This document shows, in pieces, positions 14,865-14,902 of a stretch of DNA of 14,902 nucleotides. The translations under genes and the position numbers were made by a program. Location of the stretch: contig JAFLDQ010000082.1 in assembly GCA_017302355.1 (NCBI GenBank), positions 1 through 14,902 of the forward strand, written 5' to 3'. Each line of letters opens with the position of its first letter. The first letter of the stretch is position 1. The notes under the pieces were generated by a model. It did no database searches. It had not been told where the DNA came from and worked only from the letters and a program-made list of their open reading frames with translations. Source of the DNA: Dechloromonas sp. (GTDB taxonomy: Bacteria > Pseudomonadota > Gammaproteobacteria > Burkholderiales > Rhodocyclaceae).

Positions 14865-14902
14865 ATGGGGACTTTGGCACAGACGGTGCTTCCGTTCAAG
14901 CT
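14865..14902 (+). CDS. Transposase, 5' end only (probably IS1380 family)
   Basis: An ATG at 14865 with a strong AAGGAGG at 14851-14857 opens a frame that runs off the right edge after 12 full codons: MGTLAQTVLPFK. The start resembles transposases of the IS1380 group, which often begin with a similar short lead followed by LPFKLE. With so few residues the family call is tentative; the strong ribosome site and position make a real gene likely. Confidence 0.5.
   Translation, partial: MGTLAQTVLPFK

Larger units (their letters stand above)
14740..14902 (+). mobile_element. Left part of an insertion sequence, probably IS1380-like
   Basis: The partial transposase and its leader follow xerC directly. 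The left end is not certain. A plausible terminal repeat starts in the run of C at about 14747-14752 (CCCCCAGTTTCCGCG), because a mirror of such a sequence is expected at the far end, outside the window. The leader contains a small hairpin near 14818-14838. Confidence 0.45.

Overview
The window looks like a chromosomal segment of a GC-rich betaproteobacterium, most likely of the Rhodocyclales (Azoarcus, Dechloromonas or Thauera type). The grounds are the gene orders metK / SAH riboswitch / ahcY / tlyA / metF and lpxL / lpxL / dapF / DUF484 / xerC, the use of S-adenosylhomocysteine hydrolase, and the codon usage. Taxonomy is inferred from family knowledge; no search was run.

Positions 1 to about 4110 are accessory DNA, visibly less GC-rich than the rest. 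On the minus strand, reading from right to left, there is a TacA/TacT-like toxin-antitoxin pair (ribbon-helix-helix antitoxin plus GNAT toxin). It is followed within a few bases by a type I restriction gene, hsdR, which is cut off inside helicase motif VI and joined out of frame to an internal piece of an hsdS specificity gene. On the plus strand, two small ORFs (3373-3887) look like left-overs of a serine-recombinase module. The block abuts the 3' side of two tandem lysine tRNA genes, a usual boundary for integrated islands, although no att repeat is visible here.

Positions 4111-5400 hold a terminator, tRNA-Lys(CUU) and tRNA-Lys(UUU) under a perfect consensus sigma-70 promoter (all minus strand), then a divergent mscS mechanosensitive channel gene with its own terminator.

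Positions 5415-9872 (minus strand) form an activated-methyl-cycle cluster. metK makes SAM, ahcY removes SAH, tlyA encodes a SAM-using rRNA methyltransferase, and metF makes the methyl donor for methionine regeneration. ahcY is preceded by a clear SAH riboswitch with its own -10 box. Its leader also holds a mutually exclusive helix against the pseudoknot strand, and a hairpin that puts the Shine-Dalgarno in its loop and the GTG start in its stem. A 20-bp stem separates metK from this control region.

Positions 9963-14708 (plus strand) form a tightly packed operon: two lipid A late-acyltransferase homologues, a GNAT acetyltransferase, dapF, a DUF484 gene and xerC. All junctions overlap by 4 bases except the 59-base gap before dapF. 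The window ends in the first codons of a transposase gene (probably IS1380-type) whose element lies directly downstream of xerC.

Most of this is ordinary core genome. The most rewarding parts are the layered RNA control upstream of ahcY, the structured metK leader, and the decayed restriction/toxin-antitoxin locus beside the tRNA genes. I saw no evidence of a wholly new system.
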